A stretch of DNA of 37,649 bases, taken from the NCBI GenBank assembly GCA_016868195.1, contig VGHQ01000009.1:1-37649 (forward strand), read 5' to 3'. Under the pieces are notes generated by a model, which made no database searches, was not told where the DNA came from, and worked only from the letters and a program-made list of their open reading frames with translations. This stretch comes from Betaproteobacteria bacterium (lineage in GTDB: Bacteria > Pseudomonadota > Gammaproteobacteria > Burkholderiales > Methylophilaceae). The position numbers and the translations under genes were made by a program. Positions 18,921 to 28,410 of this stretch are shown here, piece by piece (within the stretch, counting starts at the first letter, position 1; every line of letters begins with the position of its first letter).

Positions 18921-19931
18921 AAGTATTTTGTTAATGATGGCAGGAATCGCAGCTCCTTCAATATGATTGAGCGATAGCCAAGTGTGTGGAACTTTTGATC
19001 GCTGTGATTTGGCTTCAAGGATGCTATAAGTAATATCAAGTTTGAAGTGCGTAAATGTCGTTGAAACTTTTAAATTTTCTTCTAGCATATTCGTTTCTAA
19101 TTCAAAGTATTTTTTAACCCATGCTTTAGATGTGGTCGATGTATTGTCAAACTGAGGGAGTGACCAAAGCCCTCCCCATATCCCACCTTGAGGACGTTTA
19201 ACAAGTAAAATTTCATCATGATGTTTGATAATCACCATATGAGTGGATTGTGTAGGTATCTTTTTTTGAGGCCGAGGAGCAGGTATGAGATGAACTTTAT
19301 TTTCTTGAAATGCGAGGCATGTTTTCTTTAGAGGACAAAGAGTGCATTTAGGGGTTTTGTTACACAAGGTCGCCCCTAAATCCATAAGCGCTTGTGTATA
19401 AGTATCGATATTCTTATTTGGAAGAACTGACTCTGCGTAATTCCATAATTTTTTTTCTGTTTTAGGTAAGCCACTCCACTCCTTAATTAAAAAATAACGA
19501 CTTAAGACGCGCTTTACATTGCCATCAAGAATCGCCTTCTTTTGATTAAATGAGAATGCAGCAATAGCACCTGCAGTTGAACGTCCAATACCAGGTATCT
19601 TCAACATCATGTCAAATTCAGATGGAAAATTACCGCCCATCTCTTCCATAATCATTTGTGCACCTTCATGTAAAAATCGTGCTCGTCGGTAATAACCTAA
19701 ACCACTCCATAGCTTCATGACTTCTTCTTCATCAGCATATGCTAGTGCTTTAATCGTCGGAAATTTTTTCATGAAGCGATGGTAATAATCAATGACGGTT
19801 GTAACTTGAGTTTGTTGCAACATGATTTCGGAAACCCAAACTGAGTAAGGGTCTTTGGATTGCTGCCAAGGTAAATGATGCCGACCTGACTTGGCATGCC
19901 AAGCAATTAAAAGGTCAGCCAATGATTTCAT
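18909..19931 (-). CDS. mutY: A/G-specific adenine DNA glycosylase
   Basis: MutY removes adenine mispaired with 8-oxoguanine. The 340 residues match the family. The catalytic glutamate is E35 in WVSEIMLQQTQV, a helix-hairpin-helix follows (IPGIGRSTAGAIAAF), and the catalytic aspartate is D136 in AILDGNVKRVL. The 4Fe-4S cysteines are C190, C196, C199 and C205. The first spacing is CX5C, one residue shorter than CX6C in E. coli MutY. The C-terminal NUDIX-like domain that reads 8-oxoG is present (about 225-335). ATG overlaps the exoD stop by 4 bp (ATGA), so mutY is the end of the thiC-uppP-exoD run. Confidence 0.94.
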   Translation of the reverse strand: MKSLADLLIAWHAKSGRHHLPWQQSKDPYSVWVSEIMLQQTQVTTVIDYYHRFMKKFPTIKALAYADEEEVMKLWSGLGYYRRARFLHEGAQMIMEEMGGNFPSEFDMMLKIPGIGRSTAGAIAAFSFNQKKAILDGNVKRVLSRYFLIKEWSGLPKTEKKLWNYAESVLPNKNIDTYTQALMDLGATLCNKTPKCTLCPLKKTCLAFQENKVHLIPAPRPQKKIPTQSTHMVIIKHHDEILLVKRPQGGIWGGLWSLPQFDNTSTTSKAWVKKYFELETNMLEENLKVSTTFTHFKLDITYSILEAKSQRSKVPHTWLSLNHIEGAAIPAIINKILLKI

Positions 19932-20575
19932 GACACGAGTTGATGAAGCCAGTGGCTAAAATTATGGATACCTTCTAGCCCTAGAAGATAGAGACCTATA
20001 AAAAATGCAGCAAAATAAAGAATGGTAAAAAGAATCCAGAAGAATGCGATCAAAATAAAGAATCCATCTTTATGGAGTTGGCCTAATGCACAAAATACAA
20101 TGGCAAGGCCCGGGAAGAAATTATTTAAAGGGAGGATACCAAAGGGCACTGCCATGAGTACGCCTGAGAGAATGAGAATGAACGCTTCAATTTGGATACC
20201 TAGTGAACCACGAATTAATAAAGCTAAGCGAGGTTTCGTAAATTTTTCAGTCCATTGAATAATTTTAATGGCACCATTTGTAATACGTCGCCAATTGTCA
20301 GCACTTAGAACAATCTCGTTTACTTTTTGTGGTAAATGAGGAATGGTATACCCCTTTAAAATTTGCCAGCCAAAGGCAGCAAAAGTAACCCCGCCTAATA
20401 CGCTGATTGGGGCCACTGGAAAGGGCTGCATGAAAGGTAGCGCTAATAAAAAACTGATCAATGAAAATCCAAAATGATTGAGAATTGATAAACCTTCTTG
20501 AATGTTGACAGATTGACGTTCTGCCTTTTTAGCTATGCTGTGAAGTTTTTGAATGAGCGCTTGGTGGTTAGACAT
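19928..20575 (-). CDS. exoD: ExoD-family membrane protein
   Basis: A 215-residue inner-membrane protein related to ExoD of rhizobia, which influences exopolysaccharide production. Family features visible are the polar N-terminal third, FGFSLISFLLALPFMQPFPV, the SVLGGVTFAAFGWQILKG block and several C-terminal membrane helices. An in-frame GTG at 20581 is possible, but the ATG at 20575 (TGATTATG, just after the uppP stop) gives the usual N-terminus MSNHQ and is preferred. It lies between uppP and mutY in one run of touching genes. A role in envelope polysaccharide is inference. Confidence 0.85.
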   Translation of the reverse strand: MSNHQALIQKLHSIAKKAERQSVNIQEGLSILNHFGFSLISFLLALPFMQPFPVAPISVLGGVTFAAFGWQILKGYTIPHLPQKVNEIVLSADNWRRITNGAIKIIQWTEKFTKPRLALLIRGSLGIQIEAFILILSGVLMAVPFGILPLNNFFPGLAIVFCALGQLHKDGFFILIAFFWILFTILYFAAFFIGLYLLGLEGIHNFSHWLHQLVS

Positions 20576-20577
20576 AA

Positions 20578-21378
20578 TCACCCACTAAAATAAATAAAAA
20601 CGAGGATACCTAAAATAATGCGATACCAAGCAAAAACAATAAAGGTGTGTGTGGCTACAAAACGAATAAAAAGTTTAATGACAGCATAAGCACTTAAAAA
20701 TGCAGTAACAAAACCAATCGCAAAAATAGGTAAATCTTGCATGGTTAAATCTTGTAAATTTTTGAGTAAATCAAATACGGATGCTGCTGCTATAACAGGA
20801 ATAGCTAAATAAAAAGAAAATTCAGTGGCTGTCTTGCGATTTAGCCCTGTTAGCATACCACCCATGATGGTTGCTGCCGCTCTTGATATCCCAGGAATCA
20901 AAGATAAACATTGCGCACAACCAATTTTAAAAGCTTGCATCATGCTGATATCATTTGTATCTTTTGTATTGGCTCTTGAGGGATGTTTTTCAATCGCTAT
21001 CATGACAACACCACCTAAGATGAGAGCGAGCGATACATAAATTGGTGAAAATAAATAAGCCTTAATGGCTTTATGAAATAAAAGACCTAGAATCGCTGCC
21101 GGCAAAAATGCAATGAAGAGACGTAAGACAAAGTTTTGTGAAGTTTGATCATGAAGCGCATTACTTACAACTTTGAAAAGTGTTTTACGATATTCGACGA
21201 CAATTGCCAGTATCGACCCTAATTGAATAAAGATCTCAAAAACATTTGCAGACGTTTGGTTAAATTTTAAAAGTTCAGCTGCAATAATTAAATGACCTGT
21301 AGAACTCACAGGTAAAAATTCGGTGGCTCCCTCGATAAGCCCTAAAATGAAACTCGAAAAATAAAGTAAGAGATCCAT
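20578..21378 (-). CDS. uppP: Undecaprenyl-diphosphatase (BacA/UppP)
   Basis: UppP recycles the lipid carrier undecaprenyl diphosphate to the monophosphate for peptidoglycan and polysaccharide synthesis. The 266 residues fit the family. The first active-site motif EGATEFLPVSSTGH lies at 16-29 and the second, SLIPGISRAAATIMGG, near 160-175; both belong to re-entrant loops. Seven or eight hydrophobic helices are apparent. Its ATG directly abuts the thiC TAA without a gap, and it is followed by exoD, so it probably depends at least partly on transcription from the thiC promoter. Confidence 0.95.
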   Translation of the reverse strand: MDLLLYFSSFILGLIEGATEFLPVSSTGHLIIAAELLKFNQTSANVFEIFIQLGSILAIVVEYRKTLFKVVSNALHDQTSQNFVLRLFIAFLPAAILGLLFHKAIKAYLFSPIYVSLALILGGVVMIAIEKHPSRANTKDTNDISMMQAFKIGCAQCLSLIPGISRAAATIMGGMLTGLNRKTATEFSFYLAIPVIAAASVFDLLKNLQDLTMQDLPIFAIGFVTAFLSAYAVIKLFIRFVATHTFIVFAWYRIILGILVFIYFSG

Positions 21379-23277
<1,899 letters not shown>

Positions 23278-23279
23278 TT

Positions 23280-23313
23280 ACTCCTTAAATTTTTTTGTCA
23301 TACCGTAAGGAGT
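23280..23313 (-). promoter_or_regulatory. Shine-Dalgarno-sequestering hairpin of thiC
   Basis: On the minus strand ACTCCTTA (bases 23313-23306) is perfectly complementary to TAAGGAGT (23287-23280), which contains the thiC ribosome-binding site. The 18-nt loop between them is A/T rich. This is the expected expression platform for a TPP switch that blocks translation. There is no U-tract, so termination is less likely than translational control. Confidence 0.75.
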
Positions 23314-23321
23314 CTTTTAGA

Positions 23322-23405
23322 GGACTGCATTCCCTACGGCGGTATTACCCGCATCAGGTTCAAAGGGTTTTTCTCACCACCTTAAAGATGGACCCCTAGC
23401 ACTCC
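23322..23405 (-). ncRNA. TPP riboswitch (THI box) of thiC
   Basis: The minus-strand leader contains the THI-box core: TGAGA, then ACCCTTTGAACCTGAT, then GGGTAATACCG and CGTAGGGAA, in the right order and spacing. P1 is GGAGTGC (23405-23399) with GCAGTCC (23328-23322), six pairs around one G-G mismatch. The usual CUGAGA reads GUGAGA here. TPP binding would favour the downstream hairpin that hides the thiC ribosome-binding site. Position in front of thiC and the thiamine gene content agree. Confidence 0.95.
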
Positions 23406-23435
23406 ATAAAATTACGCGAAACCCCCATGAAATGC

Positions 23436-23464
23436 AAGTTAGATTTATATTTAATGACAATCAA
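23436..23464 (-). promoter_or_regulatory. Candidate promoter of the thiC operon
   Basis: Minus strand TTGATT (23464-23459), a 17-bp spacer and TAACTT (23441-23436) are correctly placed about 30 bp before the riboswitch. The -10 match is weak. The site overlaps an upstream in-frame extension of pcm, supporting the shorter pcm start. Confidence 0.35.
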
Positions 23465-23485
23465 AACGGTGAACTTTTCTTTGGT

Positions 23486-23491
23486 TATAAT
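23486..23491 (+). promoter_or_regulatory. -10 box of pcm, positioned for leaderless start
   Basis: TATAAT-GTGAAG-ATG: a perfect -10 hexamer ends 6 nt before the pcm ATG at 23498. No clear -35 is present at 16-18 bp, and there is no Shine-Dalgarno. Confidence 0.5.
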
Positions 23492-23497
23492 GTGAAG

Positions 23498-24157
23498 ATG
23501 ACAATGAATACCATCGAACAACATCGTTTTAATATGATTGAGCAGCAAATTCGGACTTGGGAAGTCTTAGACCCCGAAGTGCTTAATCTCCTTCATCAGG
23601 TACCACGCGAAAAATTTGTACCGACTGCATACCAAGGTGTCGCTTTTGCAGATACTGAAATTCCTCTGCATGATGGCGTGCTTATGTTGGCACCAAAATT
23701 AGAAGCAAGACTCATTCAGTCTTTATCGCTTCAAAAAAAAGACCATGTATTAGTTGTGGGTTCTGGTAGTGGTTACCTCACAGCACTTACGGCAAGTTTA
23801 GTTAAAACCGTGGTATCGATTGATATCAATCCTTATTTTACAAAACTCGCTAAACAAAATTGTCAAAAATTAAAAATTAACAATATTACATTTGTGACAG
23901 GGGACGGCTCATTAGGCTGGGTAAAAAATCAACCTTATGATGCCATTCTTTTTGCAGGCTCTTTACCTCAATTGCCAGAAACTATTCGACATCAATTAAA
24001 TATAAATGGAAGATTATTAGCTATTTTAGGTGAAGCTCCTTCGATGCATGCAACATTAATTACAAAAACAAGCAACAAAGATTTTGAAGAAGAAATTTTA
24101 TTTGAAACGGTAGTGCCTCCCTTGCGAGTGAAACATGAAAATACATTTGTGTTTTAG
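23498..24157 (+). CDS. pcm: Protein-L-isoaspartate O-methyltransferase
   Basis: Pcm methylates isoaspartyl residues of damaged proteins with S-adenosylmethionine. The N-terminal part MIEQQIRTWEVLDPEVL and PREKFVP is the family signature; the SAM motif I is VLVVGSGSGYLTALTA, and post-I is VVSIDINPYF. The motif GDGSLGW and the segment YDAILFAGSLPQLPE complete the fold. The frame is open from 23432, but that extension covers a promoter and has no family similarity, so ATG 23498 (MTMNTIEQ, 219 residues) is chosen; ATG 23504 is an alternative. In many proteobacteria related methyltransferase genes precede tolC and waaA; here waaA lies convergent nearby. Confidence 0.9.
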   Translation: MTMNTIEQHRFNMIEQQIRTWEVLDPEVLNLLHQVPREKFVPTAYQGVAFADTEIPLHDGVLMLAPKLEARLIQSLSLQKKDHVLVVGSGSGYLTALTASLVKTVVSIDINPYFTKLAKQNCQKLKINNITFVTGDGSLGWVKNQPYDAILFAGSLPQLPETIRHQLNINGRLLAILGEAPSMHATLITKTSNKDFEEEILFETVVPPLRVKHENTFVF

Positions 24158-24162
24158 TGATT

Positions 24163-24708
24163 ATGATCAATGATCAACTCTTAAGTCAGGTCGTCTTCAT
24201 TGATATCCAAGACAAGCTTGTAGATGTCATGCCTAAAAGTGAAATGAAAAAAGTCATCGATGCATCAAGCATTCTTATTCAAGCTGCAAAAATTTTAGAT
24301 GTGCCTTGTCTTTATACTGAGCAATATCCTAAAGGCTTAGGCCCCACAGTGAAGAAATTAAAATCGTTGCTACCTAACTCACCGATTGAGAAAAAAGCAT
24401 TCTCATGCCTTGATGCACCTCACTTTAAAAGTCATTTAGTTAAATCAAGACCCCAAATTATTTTATGTGGTTTAGAAACACACATTTGTATTTTACAAAC
24501 TGCTTTGGCTTTGAAATCTTCAGGTAAAGAAGTTTTTGTGGTGGAAGATGCGATACTTTCAAGATCGAATTTAAATCATCAAAATGCGATTCATCGATTA
24601 AGATCCGAAGGTGTGGTGATTACAAATACAGAATCAGTCGTATTTGAGTGGTTGCGAGTCGCTGAAGGCGATCACTTTAAAGCGATAGTCAAACTTATCA
24701 AATCCTAG
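24163..24708 (+). CDS. Isochorismatase-like cysteine hydrolase
   Basis: A 181-residue alpha/beta hydrolase of the isochorismatase/YcaC fold. The triad can be read as D14 in VFIDIQDKL, K77/K78 in IEKKAFSCL and C109 in CGLETHICI, the diagnostic G-x-E-x-H-x-C block. Such proteins hydrolyse diverse small molecules; there are no siderophore genes nearby to suggest isochorismate. A GTG at 24157, overlapping the pcm stop, is possible, but the ATG at 24163 is preferred. It follows pcm directly and probably shares its transcript. The 3' end overlaps convergent waaA by 11 bp. Confidence 0.86.
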   Translation: MINDQLLSQVVFIDIQDKLVDVMPKSEMKKVIDASSILIQAAKILDVPCLYTEQYPKGLGPTVKKLKSLLPNSPIEKKAFSCLDAPHFKSHLVKSRPQIILCGLETHICILQTALALKSSGKEVFVVEDAILSRSNLNHQNAIHRLRSEGVVITNTESVVFEWLRVAEGDHFKAIVKLIKS

Positions 24709-25963
24709 ATATAATTTTATTTAAAATCTTTAATGTCGCGCCTTGATATTTTTTTATCATGTCATCACAAGCTTTTTTCATTTTTAATTGAGAAGATGAT
24801 TTAAGCATCTCAGGTAATACTTTTTCTAATTGATCTAATGTTTGAATTCTAATGCCCGCACCTAATCGAATCGCTTCATTCGATATATCATGAAAGTTAT
24901 ATGTATGGAGACCTAAAATCACAGGCACTTTCATCGCCATCGACTCAATAAGATTCTGTCCGCCATAAGGAAGTATTGTGCCACCCATCAGTGCGATATT
25001 CGCTAAGCTGTAATAGCTATATATCTCACCCATAGAGTCACCTAAAATAAATTGATAAGGTTTTGCAGTTATTTTTGTATCACTTCGTTTGATAAAAGAA
25101 ACACGATATTTTTTTAACATCCATTCAACCTCCTTAAAACGTTGCGGATGACGAGGTACAAAAATCGTGACGAGATTTTTGATTTGAAGTTTTAATAAAC
25201 TTTGTAAAATCATTTCTTCTTCATCTTGTCTTGAACTTGCAATCAAAAGTACGGATTGATTTTTTAAGCGCAAATGTTTTTTAAGTGCTGCACTTTTTAT
25301 ATTTGTATCACGGGGTGGTTCAACATCAAATTTTAAATTACCTATCACTTCAACAACTTTTGCACCAAGAGATCCAAAGCGCTTTGCATCATTGGTGGTT
25401 TGTGCTAATACACCTTTTAATTCTTGTAAGGATGGTTTGATAAGTAGCGAAATTTTTTTATAAAGTTGAAATGATTTTTCAGATAAGCGTGCATTGACTA
25501 AATAAAGTGGAATAGATTTTTTATGTGCTTGATGAATTAAATTAAACCAAAGTTCTGTTTCAATTAAGAAACCTAATTCAGGTTTAAATGTATTTAAAAA
25601 TCTTTGCGTGGCATCTACTGTATCAAAAGGAAGATAGATGCGTGTGACGCGAACATTTTGAATGTCGATGGATGTCGCACGACCTGTGGGAGTCCCATGC
25701 GTCATAAGTAAATGATAGTGCGGATATTTTTTTAAAAAAAGTTTGATGAATGGGATCGCTGCTTTGGTTTCACCTACAGAAACTGCATGAATCCAGAATG
25801 TTTTTCGTTTTCCCCAGATTTTTTTTGTAGAAGTGCTATAAAAACCATAGCGCTCACTCCAATGTTTTAAGTAGTCAGGCTGCTTAAAACTCCTATAAAT
25901 CAGCTTAATTACGGTGAACGGGAGAAGAAAATAGACTAAAAGACTATAGAAAAAGCGAATCAT
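24698..25963 (-). CDS. waaA: 3-deoxy-D-manno-octulosonic acid transferase
   Basis: WaaA (KdtA) transfers Kdo to lipid A in the inner membrane. The 421 residues match family GT30. An N-terminal hydrophobic segment (about 3-22) anchors it; the catalytic base is E65 in IHAVSVGETKAA. Other conserved blocks are MTHGTPTGR, the acidic FLIETELWFN, NARLSEKS, VIGNLKFD, ASSRQDEEE (family usual ASTHEGEE), VPRHPQRF and GGTILPYGGQNLIE. No Shine-Dalgarno is visible before the ATG; a TGCGAAAAT element lies 6 nt upstream, which resembles the leaderless pattern of three other genes but is a poorer match. Confidence 0.94.
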   Translation of the reverse strand: MIRFFYSLLVYFLLPFTVIKLIYRSFKQPDYLKHWSERYGFYSTSTKKIWGKRKTFWIHAVSVGETKAAIPFIKLFLKKYPHYHLLMTHGTPTGRATSIDIQNVRVTRIYLPFDTVDATQRFLNTFKPELGFLIETELWFNLIHQAHKKSIPLYLVNARLSEKSFQLYKKISLLIKPSLQELKGVLAQTTNDAKRFGSLGAKVVEVIGNLKFDVEPPRDTNIKSAALKKHLRLKNQSVLLIASSRQDEEEMILQSLLKLQIKNLVTIFVPRHPQRFKEVEWMLKKYRVSFIKRSDTKITAKPYQFILGDSMGEIYSYYSLANIALMGGTILPYGGQNLIESMAMKVPVILGLHTYNFHDISNEAIRLGAGIRIQTLDQLEKVLPEMLKSSSQLKMKKACDDMIKKYQGATLKILNKIISRI

Positions 25964-26099
25964 GGGGATATTTTCGCATAAACCATCTTGATGAACTTGT
26001 GTTTAATTTATTTTTCAAGAAAGGTCTTGCTTAAGTTTTAAAAATTAACCTCGAAAAATAGGGGTTAACTTTTGCTCTAAATTTGTGCATATATTTCAA

Positions 26100-26128
26100 T
26101 TGACGGACTACTAGACCATGGATAATAT
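26100..26128 (+). promoter_or_regulatory. Sigma-70 promoter of nrdJab
   Basis: TTGACG (26100-26105), a 17-bp spacer and TAATAT (26123-26128) form a good promoter. The start site would be near 26135, leaving a leader of about 94 nt before the nrdJa ATG and its AGGGG ribosome-binding site. Confidence 0.7.
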
Positions 26129-26154
26129 GTTCACAAAACCACTATATCTTGTGG
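26108..26154 (+). promoter_or_regulatory. Tandem NrdR boxes upstream of nrdJ
   Basis: The strong site is ccaCTATATCTTGtgg (26139-26154), matching 13 of 16 positions of the published NrdR consensus acaCwAtATaTwGtgt. A second, weak site (ctaCTAgACcATGgat, 26108-26123, 8 of 16, keeping the CwA and wG core) lies exactly 31 bp upstream, the spacing usual for paired NrdR boxes. The weak box fills the promoter spacer and the strong box lies just after the expected start site. NrdR would repress ribonucleotide reductase when dATP is high. Confidence 0.75.
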
Positions 26155-26228
26155 TTTTAAGCAAAAATACCATCTAGCAGTCAAATTAGTAATAAAACTT
26201 ATAAAAAAGAATAATTCAGGGGAAATCC

Positions 26229-28391
26229 ATGCTCAAAGCTGTTCGTCCAAAGTCCGCATTAAGTGACCATCAAAACCACGAAATACCGATTCAAGATGTT
26301 TCACTCGATATCTGGGACAAAAAGTATCGTTTGAAGTCAAAACAGGGCGAGCACGTTGATAAAGATATCGATGATTCCTTTATACGTGTGGCGAGAGCTT
26401 TAGCAGACGTTGAAATTCCAGCTAAAAGAGAAGAATGGTATGAAAAATTCCTATGGGCATTAAGACGCGGTGCTATTCCAGCAGGTCGTATTACTTCTAA
26501 TGCAGGTGCCCTAGAACATAAGCCAGCCACTTCCACGATTAACTGTACGGTATCAGGCATTGTGGAAGATAGTATGTCTGGCATTTTAGATAAAGTGCAT
26601 GAAGCAGGACTTACTTTAAAAGCAGGTTGTGGTATTGGTTATGAATTCTCGACATTAAGACCTAAAGGTGCTTTTGTCGCAGGTGCGGGTGCTTATACAA
26701 GTGGCCCACTTTCGTTTATGGATATCTACGACAAGATGTGTTTCACCGTATCATCAGCGGGCGGTCGTCGTGGCGCACAAATGGCGACGTTTGATATTGC
26801 ACACCCGGATGTGACTGACTTTATTAAAGCGAAACGTGAAAACGGTCGACTCCGTCAATTCAATCTTTCATGCTTAATCACTAAAGAATTTATGGAAGCA
26901 GTCAAAGCTGACAGCGATTGGAAAGTAGCATTCCCTGTCACTGAAAAAGAATCGATTGTTGATGGTTTAAATGTGAATGATGAAAGCCAAGTGGTTTGGA
27001 GAGAGTGGCCTGTGAAAGGTAAATATCTCACTAAAACTGAAGGCATTGATGCAGGTAAAGTCGCCTGCCGAGTTTACAAAACGATTAAAGCAAGACGTTT
27101 GTGGGACATCATCATGTCATCGACTTACGATTTTGCTGAGCCCGGTTTTATTTTGATCGATCGTGTAAATGAAATGAATAATAATTGGTTCTGCGAAAAC
27201 ATTCGTGCAACTAACCCTTGTGGTGAGCAACCACTACCTCCTTACGGTGCTTGTTTATTAGGTTCTGTGAACCTCACCAAATTTGTGAAGAAACCTTTCA
27301 CTGACGAAGCTTTTTTCGATTGGGCTGAATATAAAGAAGTGATCGCAATCTTTACGCGTATCTTAGATAACGTGGTTGAAATTAATGGCTTACCGCTCGA
27401 AGAGCAACGTAAAGAAATTATACGTAAGCGCCGTCACGGCATGGGTTACTTAGGTTTAGGTTCTTCCCTCACGATGCTTAAGATGAAATACGGTGATGAA
27501 GATTCACTTAAATTCACTGAAGAAGTAAGTCGCATTCTAGCTGAGGTGGGTTGGGAAACAGGCATTGATTTAGCGGAAGAAAAAGGTGCAGCACCGATCA
27601 TGGAAGAAGAATTTGTGGTGACCGCTGATATGTTAGCAAAACGTCCTGAGATGGCAGCTGACGGTATTAAAGTAGGCGCTAAAGTGAAAGGTAAAGTTCT
27701 GCTCGGTAAATATAGCCGTTACATGCAGCAATTCCCTGAAGGCTTACGTAATAAGATTGCAAAAAAAGGCGTACGTTTTACACACCATAGTTCCATTGCA
27801 CCGACAGGTACAATTTCATTATCCCTTGCGAATAATGCAAGTAATGGGGTTGAGCCTTCTTTTGCACATCACTACAGCCGTAACGTGATTCGTGAAGGTA
27901 AGAAATCAAAAGAAAAAGTAGATGTGTATTCGTATGAATTACTAGCCTATCGTGAATTAATTAATCCAAAAGCGATGCCATTTTCAGAAAATGAAGATGA
28001 AAAATTACCGGATTACTTTTTAGATTCTTCAACAATTCAAGCGAAAGCACACGTAGACATTCAAGCGGCTTCACAAAAGTGGATTGATAGTTCAATTTCT
28101 AAAACGATCAATGTACCAACGGATTACGATTACGAAGATTTTAAAAATATTTATTTATATGCATACGACAAAGGTCTTAAGGGTTGTACGACATTTAGAT
28201 TTAATCCAGAGGCTTTCCAAGGTGTGTTGGTCACAGAAAAAGATTTAGAGAACACGACATATAAATTTACTTTAGATGATGGCTCTCAAGTTGAAGTGAA
28301 GGGTAACGAAGAAATTGAATATGATGGTGAAACCCATTCAGCAGCTAATCTTTATGACGCCCTCAAAGAAGGTTATTACGGTAAGTTCTAA
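26229..28391 (+). CDS. nrdJ: Coenzyme B12-dependent ribonucleotide reductase, catalytic part (NrdJa)
   Basis: A class II ribonucleotide reductase that uses adenosylcobalamin to make the cysteinyl radical and reduces ribonucleotides to deoxyribonucleotides with or without oxygen. The 720 residues contain the 10-stranded barrel: redox cysteine C106 in TINCTVSG, the catalytic N329-P-C331-G-E333, and C342 in PPYGACLLGSVNL as the second redox cysteine. The substrate-binding motif APTGTISLS follows near residue 524. The chain stops before the C-terminal TSCPD-type domain, which is encoded by the next gene, as in the split NrdJa/NrdJb of Pseudomonas. AGGGG precedes the ATG. No cobalamin riboswitch was seen upstream. 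Confidence 0.93.
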   Translation: MLKAVRPKSALSDHQNHEIPIQDVSLDIWDKKYRLKSKQGEHVDKDIDDSFIRVARALADVEIPAKREEWYEKFLWALRRGAIPAGRITSNAGALEHKPATSTINCTVSGIVEDSMSGILDKVHEAGLTLKAGCGIGYEFSTLRPKGAFVAGAGAYTSGPLSFMDIYDKMCFTVSSAGGRRGAQMATFDIAHPDVTDFIKAKRENGRLRQFNLSCLITKEFMEAVKADSDWKVAFPVTEKESIVDGLNVNDESQVVWREWPVKGKYLTKTEGIDAGKVACRVYKTIKARRLWDIIMSSTYDFAEPGFILIDRVNEMNNNWFCENIRATNPCGEQPLPPYGACLLGSVNLTKFVKKPFTDEAFFDWAEYKEVIAIFTRILDNVVEINGLPLEEQRKEIIRKRRHGMGYLGLGSSLTMLKMKYGDEDSLKFTEEVSRILAEVGWETGIDLAEEKGAAPIMEEEFVVTADMLAKRPEMAADGIKVGAKVKGKVLLGKYSRYMQQFPEGLRNKIAKKGVRFTHHSSIAPTGTISLSLANNASNGVEPSFAHHYSRNVIREGKKSKEKVDVYSYELLAYRELINPKAMPFSENEDEKLPDYFLDSSTIQAKAHVDIQAASQKWIDSSISKTINVPTDYDYEDFKNIYLYAYDKGLKGCTTFRFNPEAFQGVLVTEKDLENTTYKFTLDDGSQVEVKGNEEIEYDGETHSAANLYDALKEGYYGKF

Positions 28392-28410
28392 TAAAAGACA
28401 TTTAAGGAAA

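Noticed and set aside
23432-23497. N-terminal extension of pcm
   Set aside because: It has no family similarity, covers a TATAAT box and the probable thiC promoter, and homologues begin close to MNTIEQ.
26105-26182. Long imperfect inverted repeat around the nrdJ operator (GACTACTAGACC... with ...CATCTAGCAGTC), suggestive of a structured RNA leader or a cobalamin riboswitch
   Set aside because: The 5' arm lies in the promoter spacer, upstream of the predicted start site near 26135, so it would not be transcribed; no B12-box core is present. The similarity is partly explained by the tandem NrdR boxes.
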